64,000 nucleotides of DNA from Pelatocladus maniniholoensis HA4357-MV3. Its GTDB lineage: Bacteria; Cyanobacteriota; Cyanobacteriia; Cyanobacteriales; Nostocaceae. Shown here in pieces: positions 37,367 to 46,306 of this stretch (the first letter of the stretch is position 1; each line of letters opens with the position of its first letter). The notes beneath the pieces were generated by a model. That model ran no database searches. It saw only the letters and a program-made list of their open reading frames with translations, and had not been told where the DNA came from. The stretch is taken from positions 1 through 64,000 of the forward strand of contig JAHHHW010000080.1 in the NCBI GenBank assembly GCA_019359115.1, in the 5' to 3' direction. A program made the translations under genes and the position numbers.

Positions 37367-38410
37367 CGCATTAAGTTGCTTGGCTGTTTCAAAGAAGAAG
37401 GCGACATTTTCTTCAGGGGTTTCGGGGAGAACTCCGTGGCCAAGGTTAAGAATGTGACCCCAGTTACCAGCTTTGCGAACCGTATCGATCACGCGATCGC
37501 GAATAAATTCCTTAGATCCAAACAACACACCAGGATCAAGATTACCTTGTACCTTCATGTGTTTGCCCAATCTGGCGCGTGCATCTGCCATGTCTACTGT
37601 CCAGTCTACAGTAATAATATCTGCACCGGATTTTGCCATTCTTTCTAGCAAACCTGCACTACCACTAACTAAAAGAATTAGGGGTGTATCTGGGTGAGTT
37701 TCCTTAACTTTTTGGAAAACTTTTTGCTGATAAGGTAAAGCAAAGGTGTCATAATCTTGGGGACTTAATTGTCCTGCCCAAGAATCAAACATTTGCACAA
37801 CTTGCGCGCCGCAGTCAATTTGATAGCGGACGTAAGTGGCGATCGCATCTGAAAGTTTGTCTAAAAACTGATGCAGGACGCTTGGATCAGAAAACGCCAT
37901 ATTTTTAATAATGGAATAGGTTTTAGAACCTTTTCCTTCTACGACGTAAGCTGCTAAAGTCCACGGCGCACCGACAAACCCCAACACCGTTGATTTATTG
38001 CCCACTTCTTGGCGCAGTGCTTGCAATATAGTTTTGATAAACGGCAGAGATTTTTCTGGTTCTAAGGGAAGCAGGTTGTCAACTTGTGCTTGGGTGCGGA
38101 TGGGAGATTGAATAATTGGCCCTTTACCTTCCGCAATATCCATCTCTATGCCCAAACCAGGCAATGGTGTAACGATATCAGAAAATAGAATTACACCATC
38201 TGGTTGAAAAGCCCGCCAGGGTTGCAAAGAAACTTCGATCGCAACTTCTGGAATTTCAGATCGTTCACGAAACGAAGGGTATTTCTCCCTTAAATCCCGA
38301 TAAGCTTTCATATATCGTCCCGCTTGTCGCATCATCCACACTGGCGGACGATCTACAACTTCACCACGAGCTGCTCTAAGGAGAAGAGGATCACTAGAGG
38401 AAATACCCAT
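37355..38410 (-). CDS. hemE: Uroporphyrinogen decarboxylase
   Basis: Decarboxylates uroporphyrinogen III to coproporphyrinogen III in heme and chlorophyll synthesis. The 351-residue product has the signature [14 protein letters not shown] (about 21-34), [29 protein letters not shown], and [15 protein letters not shown] near the end. The frame upstream starts with TTG at 38416; the ATG at 38410 ([16 protein letters not shown]) is preferred. Confidence 0.98.
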   Translation of the reverse strand: MGISSSDPLLLRAARGEVVDRPPVWMMRQAGRYMKAYRDLREKYPSFRERSEIPEVAIEVSLQPWRAFQPDGVILFSDIVTPLPGLGIEMDIAEGKGPIIQSPIRTQAQVDNLLPLEPEKSLPFIKTILQALRQEVGNKSTVLGFVGAPWTLAAYVVEGKGSKTYSIIKNMAFSDPSVLHQFLDKLSDAIATYVRYQIDCGAQVVQMFDSWAGQLSPQDYDTFALPYQQKVFQKVKETHPDTPLILLVSGSAGLLERMAKSGADIITVDWTVDMADARARLGKHMKVQGNLDPGVLFGSKEFIRDRVIDTVRKAGNWGHILNLGHGVLPETPEENVAFFFETAKQLNAVSC

Positions 38411-38635
38411 TAACAACTCATCCTAAACTCTTTATTTATGTCATTGTTTAGCTTATCATTCTGCTTTGTGGTTTTTCAGGCGAGTTGGGGATTGGGGATT
38501 GGGAAATAGGGGATCGGGGATTGGGGATTGATTCTTCTACCTGTTCCCTGTTCCCTGATTCCCAATATTTACATTTTTGCCTTATTCTTGTTTCAGTATT
38601 TGATTATTATCGTAAATATTTTTACTTAAAGACGG

Positions 38636-39388
38636 ATGCAAGCACAATCGAATATACCTTCTGGAGAAGCTTCTATCTCTAGTACTGGCAAAGGATTGAG
38701 GTTTTTAATACCGCGATCGCAGCGACGTAAGTTTTTTATCCAATTTACCGTGATGAGTTTTACCGGATGGATTGTAGGGGGAATTACTAGTATTGCCATA
38801 GAAAAATATCTTCTGCAAACACTCCCGGCTGCTGTACTCCAACAGCAACCTTCATGGTACGGATTGATAAAATTTCTGAGTAGTGTTATTTTTGCAATAA
38901 TTTTCGCCACCGATCAAGCACTTGTCTTGCGCCGATACTTATCTGCATGGTGGTTGTGGGTGCTTGCTACCAGCGTCGGTTGGTTGGTTGCTAATCATGT
39001 TTCTACAGCATGGATTAACTATATTTCATCTATCGCTGACTCTTTGAATAAAACTTTATCTTTTGAGGATGTAATATTTTTTGGAGGTTTATCAACCCTC
39101 TCCTATGTTTTATCTGGAATTTGGGTAGGATTTCTCCAGTGGCTAGTATTACGGTGGCATACAGCACGTGCTTGGTGGTGGAATTTTCTGCCTTCATTTT
39201 CGTATTTGTGCATCAGTATTTTCGTTTGGCTGCTTTCTTTTTTACAAGACCTAATTCCAGAAGTCAGCCGCGCTCAGATATTGTATTTAAGTGGACAAGC
39301 ATTGACGGCAATTATATTAGGAGTTATTCCAGCCATCGGCTTTTGCAGGTTGAAAATTTACTCACGCCGTATCCTTGCATCAAGGTAG
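38636..39388 (+). CDS. Polytopic membrane protein (unknown function)
   Basis: The 250-residue protein has about five to six hydrophobic segments (around 40-58, 78-96, 103-120, 145-168, 185-203, 217-235) and basic loops (RSQRRK, LKIYSRR). Repeated WW/WxW clusters are notable (SAWWLWVLATSVGW, ARAWWWNF). It belongs to no family I recognise. It starts at ATG 38636 after an AAAGACGG sequence. It is probably an inner-membrane protein. It is followed by an STRR spacer and an oligopeptidase gene on the same strand. Confidence 0.65.
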   Translation: MQAQSNIPSGEASISSTGKGLRFLIPRSQRRKFFIQFTVMSFTGWIVGGITSIAIEKYLLQTLPAAVLQQQPSWYGLIKFLSSVIFAIIFATDQALVLRRYLSAWWLWVLATSVGWLVANHVSTAWINYISSIADSLNKTLSFEDVIFFGGLSTLSYVLSGIWVGFLQWLVLRWHTARAWWWNFLPSFSYLCISIFVWLLSFLQDLIPEVSRAQILYLSGQALTAIILGVIPAIGFCRLKIYSRRILASR

Positions 39389-39429
39389 CTTCCATGAACT
39401 GTGTATACCAGGGTGAATAAAAATATGAT

Positions 39430-39480
39430 TCTTCTTACACTCCTACACCCTTACACTCCTATACCCATTTTCAAGATAGT
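39430..39480. repeat. STRR (CTTACACTCCTACACCC units)
   Basis: Tandem CTTACACTCCTACACC-like units upstream of the oligopeptidase gene, complementary to the GGGTGTAA arrays at 3504-3556 and 22749-22783. Confidence 0.65.
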
Positions 39481-39503
39481 TGCAGCAAACTCAGGTGATT
39501 AAT

Positions 39504-41573
39504 ATGAACAAAATTGACTCCTCACATACGACAGTTACTCCACCCGTCGCTGAAAAACAATCGCAGGTGTTAGAGTTACACGGCGACAAGCGGATTGATA
39601 ATTACTTTTGGATGCGCGATCGCGAAGATCCGAAAACGATCGCCTACCTGGAAGCAGAAAATGCTTACACTCAAGCCAAGATGCAGCACACGGAAACTTT
39701 CCAAACACAGCTATACGAAGAAATGCTGTCTCGAATTAAGGAAACAGATCTTTCCGTGCCTTATCGTAAAGATGAATATTATTATTATTCCCGCACAGAA
39801 GAAGGTAAAGCCTATCCAATTTATTGTCGCAAAAAAGGCAGTCTTGATACTTCTGAAGAAATACTACTAGATCAAAATCAACTAGCCAAAGATCATGAGT
39901 TTTTCAGTATTGGAGTACTACAAGTTAGCCCCAATCATCAAATTTTAGCTTATTCAGTAGATACGACTGGCTCTGAAAGATATACACTGTTTTTTTTGGA
40001 TTTAAATACTCGTCAAGTTTATCCTGAAAGTATCTCTGATACCTACTTTTCCTTCGCCTGGGCTAATGATAATCAGACGGTATTTTACACTAAATTAGAT
40101 GCTGCTAATCGTCCATATCAGTTATTTAGACATATATTAGCAACAGATGTTAATGAAGACATTCTGATCTATCATGAACCGGACGATACTTATTTTTTAG
40201 CAGTAGGCAAAACTCGTAGCCAAGCTTATATTTTGTTGAGCTTAGGGAGCCAAATCACCTCAGAAGTTCACTATTTAGATGCTAATCATCCTACGGGAAA
40301 ATTTCAGTTATTTCATCCTCGAACTACAGGAGTAGAATACGACATTGATCATCACAGTGATTATTTTTATATAGTCACAAATGAGCAAGCAATTAACTTT
40401 AAGTTAATGAAAACTCCTGTAAATGCACCCGGTAAAGAAAATTGGCAAACTATTATTCCTCATCGAGAAGATGTGATGTTATCAGGAATTAGTTTGTTTA
40501 CCAATCACTTGGTGATTTACGAACGTAAGGATGGATTACCAGTTGCGAGGGTACAAAACCTCACGAAGGGAAAAGAACATAATATTACTTTTCCCGAACC
40601 TACCTACTCATTTTTTGAAGGTAGTAATCCAGAATTTGACACTACAATTTTGCGGATACACTACACTTCTTTAATTACGCCGCCATCCGTATTTGATTAT
40701 GATATGGAAACAAATGAGCGGGAATTGAAAAAAGAAACAGAAGTTTTGGGAGACTACGACAGAACTCTATATAACAGTGAAAAATTGATGGCTTTGGCTC
40801 CTGATGGTACACAGATTCCCATATCTATTGTTTATAAAAAAGGAATCAAAAAAGATGGTAACAATCCTTTGTATCTGACGGGATATGGTGCTTACGGAGT
40901 AAATTCCCCAGCATATTTTTCTTCAACTCGACTATCTTTATTAGAGCGGGGAATTGTATTTGCGATCGCTCATATTCGTGGTGGTGCAGAAATGGGACGC
41001 AAATGGTATGAAGATGGCAAATTTTTGCACAAAAAGAACACCTTTACAGATTTTATTGCCTGTGCAGAATATCTCATTTCCCAAGGCTGGACAACAAGTA
41101 ATGCACTTGCTATTTCTGGTGGTAGCGCTGGCGGTTTATTGATGGGAGCAGTAGTCAATATGCGTCCTGATTTGTTTAAAGTTGTAGTTGCCGATGTACC
41201 TTTTGTAGATGTAGTCACAACCATACTTGATACTTCTTTACCTTTGTCAGCAATGGAATGGGAAGAATGGGGAAATCCCAACGATAAAGTCTATTACGAC
41301 TACATGAAATCATACTCGCCCTACGATAATGTCGAGGCGAAAACTTACCCAGATATGTTAATTACAGCAGGTTTGAACGATGCTCGTGTTAAGTATTGGG
41401 AACCTGCAAAATGGACAGCAAAACTACGAGAACTCAAAACAGATGACAACATTCTCCTGTTGAAAATTAATATGGGTGCAGGACACAGTGGCGCATCTGG
41501 ACGTTACGAAAGTCTTAAAGAACTGGCGTTTGAGTACGCTTTTGTCTTGGATAGATTGAGTGTAAGGGTGTAA
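39504..41573 (+). CDS. S9 family oligopeptidase (protease II / oligopeptidase B-like)
   Basis: The 689-residue prolyl-oligopeptidase-family serine peptidase has an N-terminal seven-bladed propeller (about 75-405; NYFWMRDREDP opening, DTTGSERYTLFFLDL) and a C-terminal alpha/beta-hydrolase domain. The nucleophile Ser is in SGGSAGGLLMG, followed by an Asp in TAGLNDARVKYWEPAKW and His in GAGHSGASGRYE. It cleaves short peptides, for oligopeptidase B after Lys/Arg, in the cytoplasm or periplasm. No signal peptide is visible. The TTG at 39480 is a longer start, but the ATG at 39504 (MNKIDSSH) is preferred. Confidence 0.95.
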   Translation: MNKIDSSHTTVTPPVAEKQSQVLELHGDKRIDNYFWMRDREDPKTIAYLEAENAYTQAKMQHTETFQTQLYEEMLSRIKETDLSVPYRKDEYYYYSRTEEGKAYPIYCRKKGSLDTSEEILLDQNQLAKDHEFFSIGVLQVSPNHQILAYSVDTTGSERYTLFFLDLNTRQVYPESISDTYFSFAWANDNQTVFYTKLDAANRPYQLFRHILATDVNEDILIYHEPDDTYFLAVGKTRSQAYILLSLGSQITSEVHYLDANHPTGKFQLFHPRTTGVEYDIDHHSDYFYIVTNEQAINFKLMKTPVNAPGKENWQTIIPHREDVMLSGISLFTNHLVIYERKDGLPVARVQNLTKGKEHNITFPEPTYSFFEGSNPEFDTTILRIHYTSLITPPSVFDYDMETNERELKKETEVLGDYDRTLYNSEKLMALAPDGTQIPISIVYKKGIKKDGNNPLYLTGYGAYGVNSPAYFSSTRLSLLERGIVFAIAHIRGGAEMGRKWYEDGKFLHKKNTFTDFIACAEYLISQGWTTSNALAISGGSAGGLLMGAVVNMRPDLFKVVVADVPFVDVVTTILDTSLPLSAMEWEEWGNPNDKVYYDYMKSYSPYDNVEAKTYPDMLITAGLNDARVKYWEPAKWTAKLRELKTDDNILLLKINMGAGHSGASGRYESLKELAFEYAFVLDRLSVRV

Positions 41574-41692
41574 GGGATCGGGGATCGGGAGAAGGGGAAC
41601 GAGGGAGCTTGGAGCTGGTAGAAGAATCAATCCCCTATTTCCCAATCCCCGATCCCCGATCCCCTATTTCCCAATCCCCAATCCCCGATCCC
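41571..41692. repeat. Inverted STRR (GGGATCGGGGATC / GATCCCCGATCCCC)
   Basis: GGGATCGGGGATCGGG units at 41574-41590 face the complementary CCCCGATCCCCGATCCCC units at about 41648-41690, forming a long potential hairpin between the convergent oligopeptidase and ABC-binding-protein genes. It may act as a terminator for both. Confidence 0.8.
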
Positions 41693-43006
41693 TTACTTCC
41701 CCCAAATCATATCCAAACGCTCTTGAGCAGTTTTGAGAGCTTTTTCAGGAGACTCACCCAACAAAGTAGCCTCGATCGCTCTCCCCAGATTATCAGAAAG
41801 ACGACTGTAACCAGCAATAATTGGTCGAGCGCGTGCTACAGACACTTGCTCTAAAAACATTTTTAACACTGGTTTTTGGCTGATAAATTCTTGAAAAGCT
41901 TGACTTTGAGCAGATTTAATGTTTACTGGTAAAAAACCTGTGCCAATACTCCACTCTGTTTGAAATTCTTCACTCAAGACGTATTCCAAAAACTTAAATG
42001 CAGCTTGCTCTCTTTCTGGCGTAGTTTTCATTACAAACATATTTCCCGTACCTGTGACTGTAGCTTGCTCAACTTTTCCAGGTATGGGAAATACATCAAA
42101 ATCAACATCAGATTTCATAATGTAAGTCCAAGGGCCAGTAATCTGCATCGCTACTTTACCAGCGATAAAATTATCTTCCTCATATCCTCGTTCTGGTGCA
42201 GATAATTTGGCTGAACCATCTTTAATTAAATCTTGCCAGAATTGCAAAGCTGCGATCGCTCCTTTGTTCATCAAATCTGGTTGATTATCTTTGACAATCT
42301 CTCCCCCCGCACCCAATAAAAACGGGAACCAGCTAAATACACTCCATTCTCCTTTTCCCAAGGGTAATAACATTCCGTATTGTTCGGGGCGATTGTCACT
42401 ATTACGATCTATAGTTAATTTTTTCGCAACTTGTCGTAACTCTTCCCAAGTCTTTGGTAGTTCAGTTATTCCCGCAGCTTTAAATAAATCTGGTCGATAA
42501 AAAATCCCCATATTGCTAGTATACAAAGGGATTGACCAAGTTTGACCATCTAAGCGCAATTCTTCAAATAAATTGGGGACAACTTGAGATTTTACAGGCG
42601 ATTTTTCTAGCCATTCATCTAAGGGTTGAATTGCTCCTAATTCTACGAACTGACCTGTCACTTGGGGGTAAAATGTCAGAATATCTGGAGGTACATTACC
42701 AACAACTGCTGTCAATACTTTTGGTAATCCTTCTGCATAGACAGATTCGACTTTGATAGTAGTATGAATCTGATTAAATTTGTTTACCAGCTTTTGAAAA
42801 ACATCACGATTTGTAGGGGGATTGATTGACTGCCATAATGTCAGATGAATGACTCCGTTGTCTTGAGGTGCTGGTTTCTCGCAGCTAGATAATACCAGAC
42901 ACAAACTCAGGATCAACCCCAAAACGAGAGCTTGCTTAGTGTAGCTGGTAAAGTAATGAAAAAGTTTTTTGATGTGCGATCGCCAAAGCAAAATGATAAT
43001 ATCCAT
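41693..43006 (-). CDS. ABC transporter sugar-binding lipoprotein (extracellular solute-binding family 1)
   Basis: The 437-residue protein has a long N-region, a hydrophobic core and a lipobox ending LVLSSC (Cys42), so it is probably a membrane-anchored lipoprotein. The mature part has the family-1 fold: ITLTLWQSINPP-like first strand, VPPDILTFYPQ, WSIPLYTSNMGIFYRPDLF, and MQITGPWTYIMKS. It should bind an oligosaccharide or polyol for an ABC importer. No permease or ATPase gene is adjacent, so the partner genes must lie elsewhere. The MITE at 43021 lies just upstream, possibly near its promoter. Confidence 0.92.
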   Translation of the reverse strand: MDIIILLWRSHIKKLFHYFTSYTKQALVLGLILSLCLVLSSCEKPAPQDNGVIHLTLWQSINPPTNRDVFQKLVNKFNQIHTTIKVESVYAEGLPKVLTAVVGNVPPDILTFYPQVTGQFVELGAIQPLDEWLEKSPVKSQVVPNLFEELRLDGQTWSIPLYTSNMGIFYRPDLFKAAGITELPKTWEELRQVAKKLTIDRNSDNRPEQYGMLLPLGKGEWSVFSWFPFLLGAGGEIVKDNQPDLMNKGAIAALQFWQDLIKDGSAKLSAPERGYEEDNFIAGKVAMQITGPWTYIMKSDVDFDVFPIPGKVEQATVTGTGNMFVMKTTPEREQAAFKFLEYVLSEEFQTEWSIGTGFLPVNIKSAQSQAFQEFISQKPVLKMFLEQVSVARARPIIAGYSRLSDNLGRAIEATLLGESPEKALKTAQERLDMIWGK

Positions 43007-43020
43007 GCCAAGTATTTAAG

Positions 43021-43190
43021 GGGAGCATCCCAATTTTTTCAAAATATCGTAAAGCAAAGGGTTTAAACTCTTTGCTAATAGCGCAAGTCGTCTCAAGACG
43101 ACTTCATAAAATCAAACAGTCTGCTGAAGCAGACTTGAACTATCAGACTGCGATTTCAATCGCAGGTGTTTTTTGAACTAGTTAGTATTA
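43021..43190. mobile_element. MITE-like element, copy A (three-hairpin type)
   Basis: Left end GGGAGCATCCCAATTTTTTC, then a GGGTTTAAACTC core and three perfect or near-perfect hairpins: AAGTCGTCT/AGACGACTT (about 43085-43104), AGTCTGCT/AGCAGACT (about 43118-43136) and CTGCGATT/AATCGCAG (about 43147-43166), ending GTTTTTTGAACT. The same order of motifs recurs at 49326-49582, where both ends are recognisable. No coding capacity, so non-autonomous. The right terminal inverted repeat is not preserved in this copy. Confidence 0.7.
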
Positions 43191-43205
43191 TTTGTGCGAG
43201 CTTAC

Positions 43206-43868
43206 TTAGCTAGATGAAGAAAATTTTTCTATAACACTCTTGGTAATACTAGTTTCAGCTCTTGTATAAACGTAAGTTTCTGGTTGAGTGACTTTTCGAG
43301 TTTTAAATAATTTTACCGCTCGATGCCAAAAATCTGTATCTTCGCCATAAGCAATATTTTCAAATCCCTGTAACTCCAAAAATACTTGTCTTTTTCCAAA
43401 AAATGTCGGGCCGAGAACACATTCACGCAAATTAATTGTTTTTCCTGGTTGAAAATAATCTGCAACAAAAATTTCTTCTTCTGTAAAAAATCCCCCTTCA
43501 ATCAAATCAACATCGGGATTAGCTTTCATAAATTCTAGCCTTGACTCTAAATGATTTGGTTTGTAGACATCATCGCTATCAATGAATGTTATATATTTGC
43601 CAAATGAGCTTTGAATTCCGATATTTTTAGAATATGCAAGTTTCCGATTTTGATGTTTAATATAACGAATCTGTCTAAATTTTTGTAGATAGATATTGAC
43701 TATATCAAAACTATTGTCTTGACTACCATCATCCACTATAATCAGTTCCCAATCTTTAAAGGTCTGAGCAATAACACTATTAATACAATTATTTAAGTAT
43801 TTTTCTCTGTTATAAGTACAAAGAATGACTGATATTTCAGGAGTGAAATCAAAAAGCACATTACTCAT
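43206..43868 (-). CDS. Glycosyltransferase family 2
   Basis: The 220-residue compact GT-A enzyme has VILCTYNREKYLNNCINSVI, VDDGSQDNSF and the DXD-type FIDSDDVYKPNHL (about 92-104), then GYGEDTDFWHRAV-like acceptor site (FENIAYGEDTDFWHR). No membrane segment, so a cytoplasmic or peripheral enzyme. Acceptor unknown. It is divergent from a GT1 gene and lies beside a MITE. Its codon use is more AT-rich than that of the housekeeping genes, as for its neighbours up to 51 kb. Confidence 0.88.
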   Translation of the reverse strand: MSNVLFDFTPEISVILCTYNREKYLNNCINSVIAQTFKDWELIIVDDGSQDNSFDIVNIYLQKFRQIRYIKHQNRKLAYSKNIGIQSSFGKYITFIDSDDVYKPNHLESRLEFMKANPDVDLIEGGFFTEEEIFVADYFQPGKTINLRECVLGPTFFGKRQVFLELQGFENIAYGEDTDFWHRAVKLFKTRKVTQPETYVYTRAETSITKSVIEKFSSSS

Positions 43869-43992
43869 TCTTAAGAAACTCTAACTATTTTTTACTTAGA
43901 AATATGCTATCAAATTTCTACTTTTTTAGGACTTATACCATTTCTTTATGAAGATGTATATAAATAAATGGTATAAGTGGAATAAACAAAAT

Positions 43993-44010
43993 AACCCGCG
44001 CAGGCGGGTT
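43993..44010. terminator. GC-rich hairpin in the divergent glycosyltransferase promoter region
   Basis: Stem AACCCGC / GCGGGTT (43993-43999 with 44004-44010), followed by TGGTTTGTGT, and a second small hairpin GCGATT/AATCGC about 25 bp on. It lies between divergent genes, so it may be a repeat remnant or a leader structure rather than a gene-end terminator. Confidence 0.4.
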
Positions 44011-44141
44011 TGGTTTGTGTAGCCGCGATTTATAATCGCCAGGGCTGAATAAAATTTTATTTTTAGATTTGATATCCAACCTACATGTTTTCTCACAATT
44101 CAGTTCGGACTGCTATATAAAGCTCAGTACTTCTATTTTGT

Positions 44142-45398
44142 ATGATTCATTTTGGCACTATTTGCCCTACTGCAACTGGACATCTTAATTCCATGACAGC
44201 TTTAGGGCGTGAACTAAAAAGGCGTGGTCATCGTGTTACTGTTTTGGGTATGCCTGATGCAGAACTTTATGCTCAAGCTGCGGGTTTAGAATTTCGCGCT
44301 ATATCAGGTTCTGAGTTTCCTGTAGGTACAACAGCCAAATTTTATGAGCGATTGGGAGAACTAAACGGGTTGGCTGCTTTGCGCTACACTACTAGCTTAT
44401 CTCAAAAAACAACTGCTTTATTTTTACAAGATGCACCACAAGTTATTAGAGAAGCTGGAATAGAAGCGTTAATAATTGATGAATGTCTATTTGGAGGAAG
44501 TACTGTAGCCGACTTTTCAAATATTCCCTTTGTTACAGCTTGTTCTGCACTAGTAAATGGTTTTGATAATTGTATTCCTCCAGTGTTTACAACTTGGAAA
44601 TATAACCCATCTTGGTGGGCGCAACTTCGTAACGCTGCTGGTTATAAATTAATGCTTAACTCTGCAAAATCTATCCATGAAATAATTTCAGAATGTCGTC
44701 GTCAATGGAAGTTACCTGCTTGCTCTAATATTAATGATTTTTACTCTGTCTCAAAGTTAGCAATAGTAAGTCAGCAACCCGCAGAGTTTGAATATCCAAG
44801 ACCTAAATTGACCAGGTTACTCCACTTCACAGGCCCCCACTTTGACCATACAGCTAGAAAACCTGTTGATTTTCCCTTTGAAAAATTGAATGATCAACCC
44901 CTAATTTATGCTTCAATGGGAACACTACAAAATCGCCTCAATCATATTTTTTACAAAATTGCAGAAGCATGTATGGGGTTAGATGTTCAACTGGTGATTT
45001 CTCTTGGTGGTGGATTAGAACCAGAAGCATTACCAAACTTACCAGGAAAACCTTTAGTTGTGAAATATGCACCACAGCTAGAACTGCTACAAAAAGCTAG
45101 TCTGACTATTACTCATGCAGGACTAAATACGACCTTGGAATCTTTATCTAATGGTGTACCTTTAGTTGCTATTCCTATCACTAATGACCAGCCAGGAGTA
45201 GCAGCACGTATTGCTTGGACTGGTGTAGGAAAATTTATTTATACTTCTAATTTGACTACTGCTAGATTGCGTCAAACTATTCAAGCAGTGTTGACGCAGA
45301 AATCTTATCAACAAAATGCTTTAAGATTACAAACTGCAATTAAACAAGCAGGAGGAGTGACTCGTGCTGTTGATATTATTGAACACGTAGTATCTTAA
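44142..45398 (+). CDS. Glycosyltransferase family 1 (UGT/MGT type, zeaxanthin glycosyltransferase-like)
   Basis: The 418-residue GT-B enzyme has N-terminal MIHFGTICPTATGHLNSM with the catalytic-type His in TGHLN (His14). The C-terminal donor site has IYASMGTLQNR, VVKYAPQLELLQKASLTITH (partial), HAGLNTTLESLSNGVPLVAIP and NDQPGVAARI, the UGT signature. Relatives glycosylate carotenoids (CrtX), macrolides or sterols; a hydrophobic aglycone is likely, but which one is inference. It sits in a small glycosylation-rich region with no other carotenoid gene. Confidence 0.88.
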   Translation: MIHFGTICPTATGHLNSMTALGRELKRRGHRVTVLGMPDAELYAQAAGLEFRAISGSEFPVGTTAKFYERLGELNGLAALRYTTSLSQKTTALFLQDAPQVIREAGIEALIIDECLFGGSTVADFSNIPFVTACSALVNGFDNCIPPVFTTWKYNPSWWAQLRNAAGYKLMLNSAKSIHEIISECRRQWKLPACSNINDFYSVSKLAIVSQQPAEFEYPRPKLTRLLHFTGPHFDHTARKPVDFPFEKLNDQPLIYASMGTLQNRLNHIFYKIAEACMGLDVQLVISLGGGLEPEALPNLPGKPLVVKYAPQLELLQKASLTITHAGLNTTLESLSNGVPLVAIPITNDQPGVAARIAWTGVGKFIYTSNLTTARLRQTIQAVLTQKSYQQNALRLQTAIKQAGGVTRAVDIIEHVVS

Positions 45399-45406
45399 TT
45401 TTAAAC

Positions 45407-45742
45407 TTAGGCAACAGCATATCCCGTATGTTGTCTGACATTAGGCGGGTGAAATCCCAAGACAATTTTATCTTTGGGAATACCTGCTGCTACTAGTTCA
45501 TAGGTAACACCATCTTCTGTGTCATCTCGTTGCACCCAAATTTTGCCATCAATAATGTCAATATGAACTAAGCAACCGTGAATTCGCTGGACACCATCCC
45601 AGCCTAGAGTTATTAGTAAATAACTGTCCGAATCACTATCAAAAACTGCTTTACATTTAATATCCCCGTAGGAATAAGGTATTTGTGTGTAGGGTACTAA
45701 TACCTCTTTGATAATGTGTCGATATTTATCTAAGATATCCAT
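45407..45742 (-). CDS. xisI: XisI family protein
   Basis: The 111-residue protein has normal family length: MDILDKYRHIIKEVLVPYTQ, a central VFDSDSDSYLLITLGWDG and the conserved end VLGFHPPNVRQHTGYAVA. XisI was named from the Anabaena fdxN excision element, where XisH and XisI are needed along with the recombinase XisF. Here no xisF-like gene is present, so this is one of the many stand-alone XisH/XisI pairs in cyanobacteria. It overlaps xisH by 13 bp. Confidence 0.93.
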   Translation of the reverse strand: MDILDKYRHIIKEVLVPYTQIPYSYGDIKCKAVFDSDSDSYLLITLGWDGVQRIHGCLVHIDIIDGKIWVQRDDTEDGVTYELVAAGIPKDKIVLGFHPPNVRQHTGYAVA

Positions 45743-46146
45743 TGAATAATCCTCTCAGTCTCTGGATTAAAAACGAGCAAATTGAGATTCTCAGTTTCTA
45801 TTAAAAGTGTACCAATTGGTTCAGAGAACAAAGCTGTAAATACACTATCGCGCACTGCTAAATATAATGTTCTTTCTGGCTCCAAGCGTTGGATAACAGC
45901 ACGATACATAATAAATCCTCCTATGGCTTCTTTAAGGTCTGCCATTTCTGAAGGACTGACAAAACTTTTAATTTCTACAGCTATTTTTTTCGTTCCTTGT
46001 TCTGCGGCTAAAAGTTGTTTGGCTCCTAAATCTACATACATATCTTTTTGACCCCACTTTAAATGTAAGGGATCATCTGTAATTATCCAGCCTTCTTGAA
46101 TTAAGGCATTCTTAACAGCATCATGATAAATATCTCTTGCAGGCAT
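45730..46146 (-). CDS. xisH: XisH family protein (restriction-endonuclease-like fold)
   Basis: The 138-residue protein has MPARDIYHDAVKNALIQEGW, MYVDLGAKQLLAAEQGTKKI and AVEIKSFVSPSEMADLKEAI. The Asp in VDLGAK and the EIK motif form a PD-(D/E)XK-like nuclease active site, so it may cut or bind DNA. It is first in the xisH-xisI pair (13-bp overlap). The gene is full length with intact putative catalytic residues. Biological role outside the fdxN element is not established. Confidence 0.93.
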   Translation of the reverse strand: MPARDIYHDAVKNALIQEGWIITDDPLHLKWGQKDMYVDLGAKQLLAAEQGTKKIAVEIKSFVSPSEMADLKEAIGGFIMYRAVIQRLEPERTLYLAVRDSVFTALFSEPIGTLLIETENLNLLVFNPETERIIQWIS

Positions 46147-46306
46147 ATATAAATATTTTAATTAAAATACTCTTGACTCGGATTATCAATTCTGATAAAT
46201 CTGGATTAATAATCAATAGTCAAAATTAATAAAAAGAATTAGTATTGTCAATAAAATTAAAAACATTTTCTTAAAATCATTGCTCACAAGGAAAAATATT
46301 TACACT

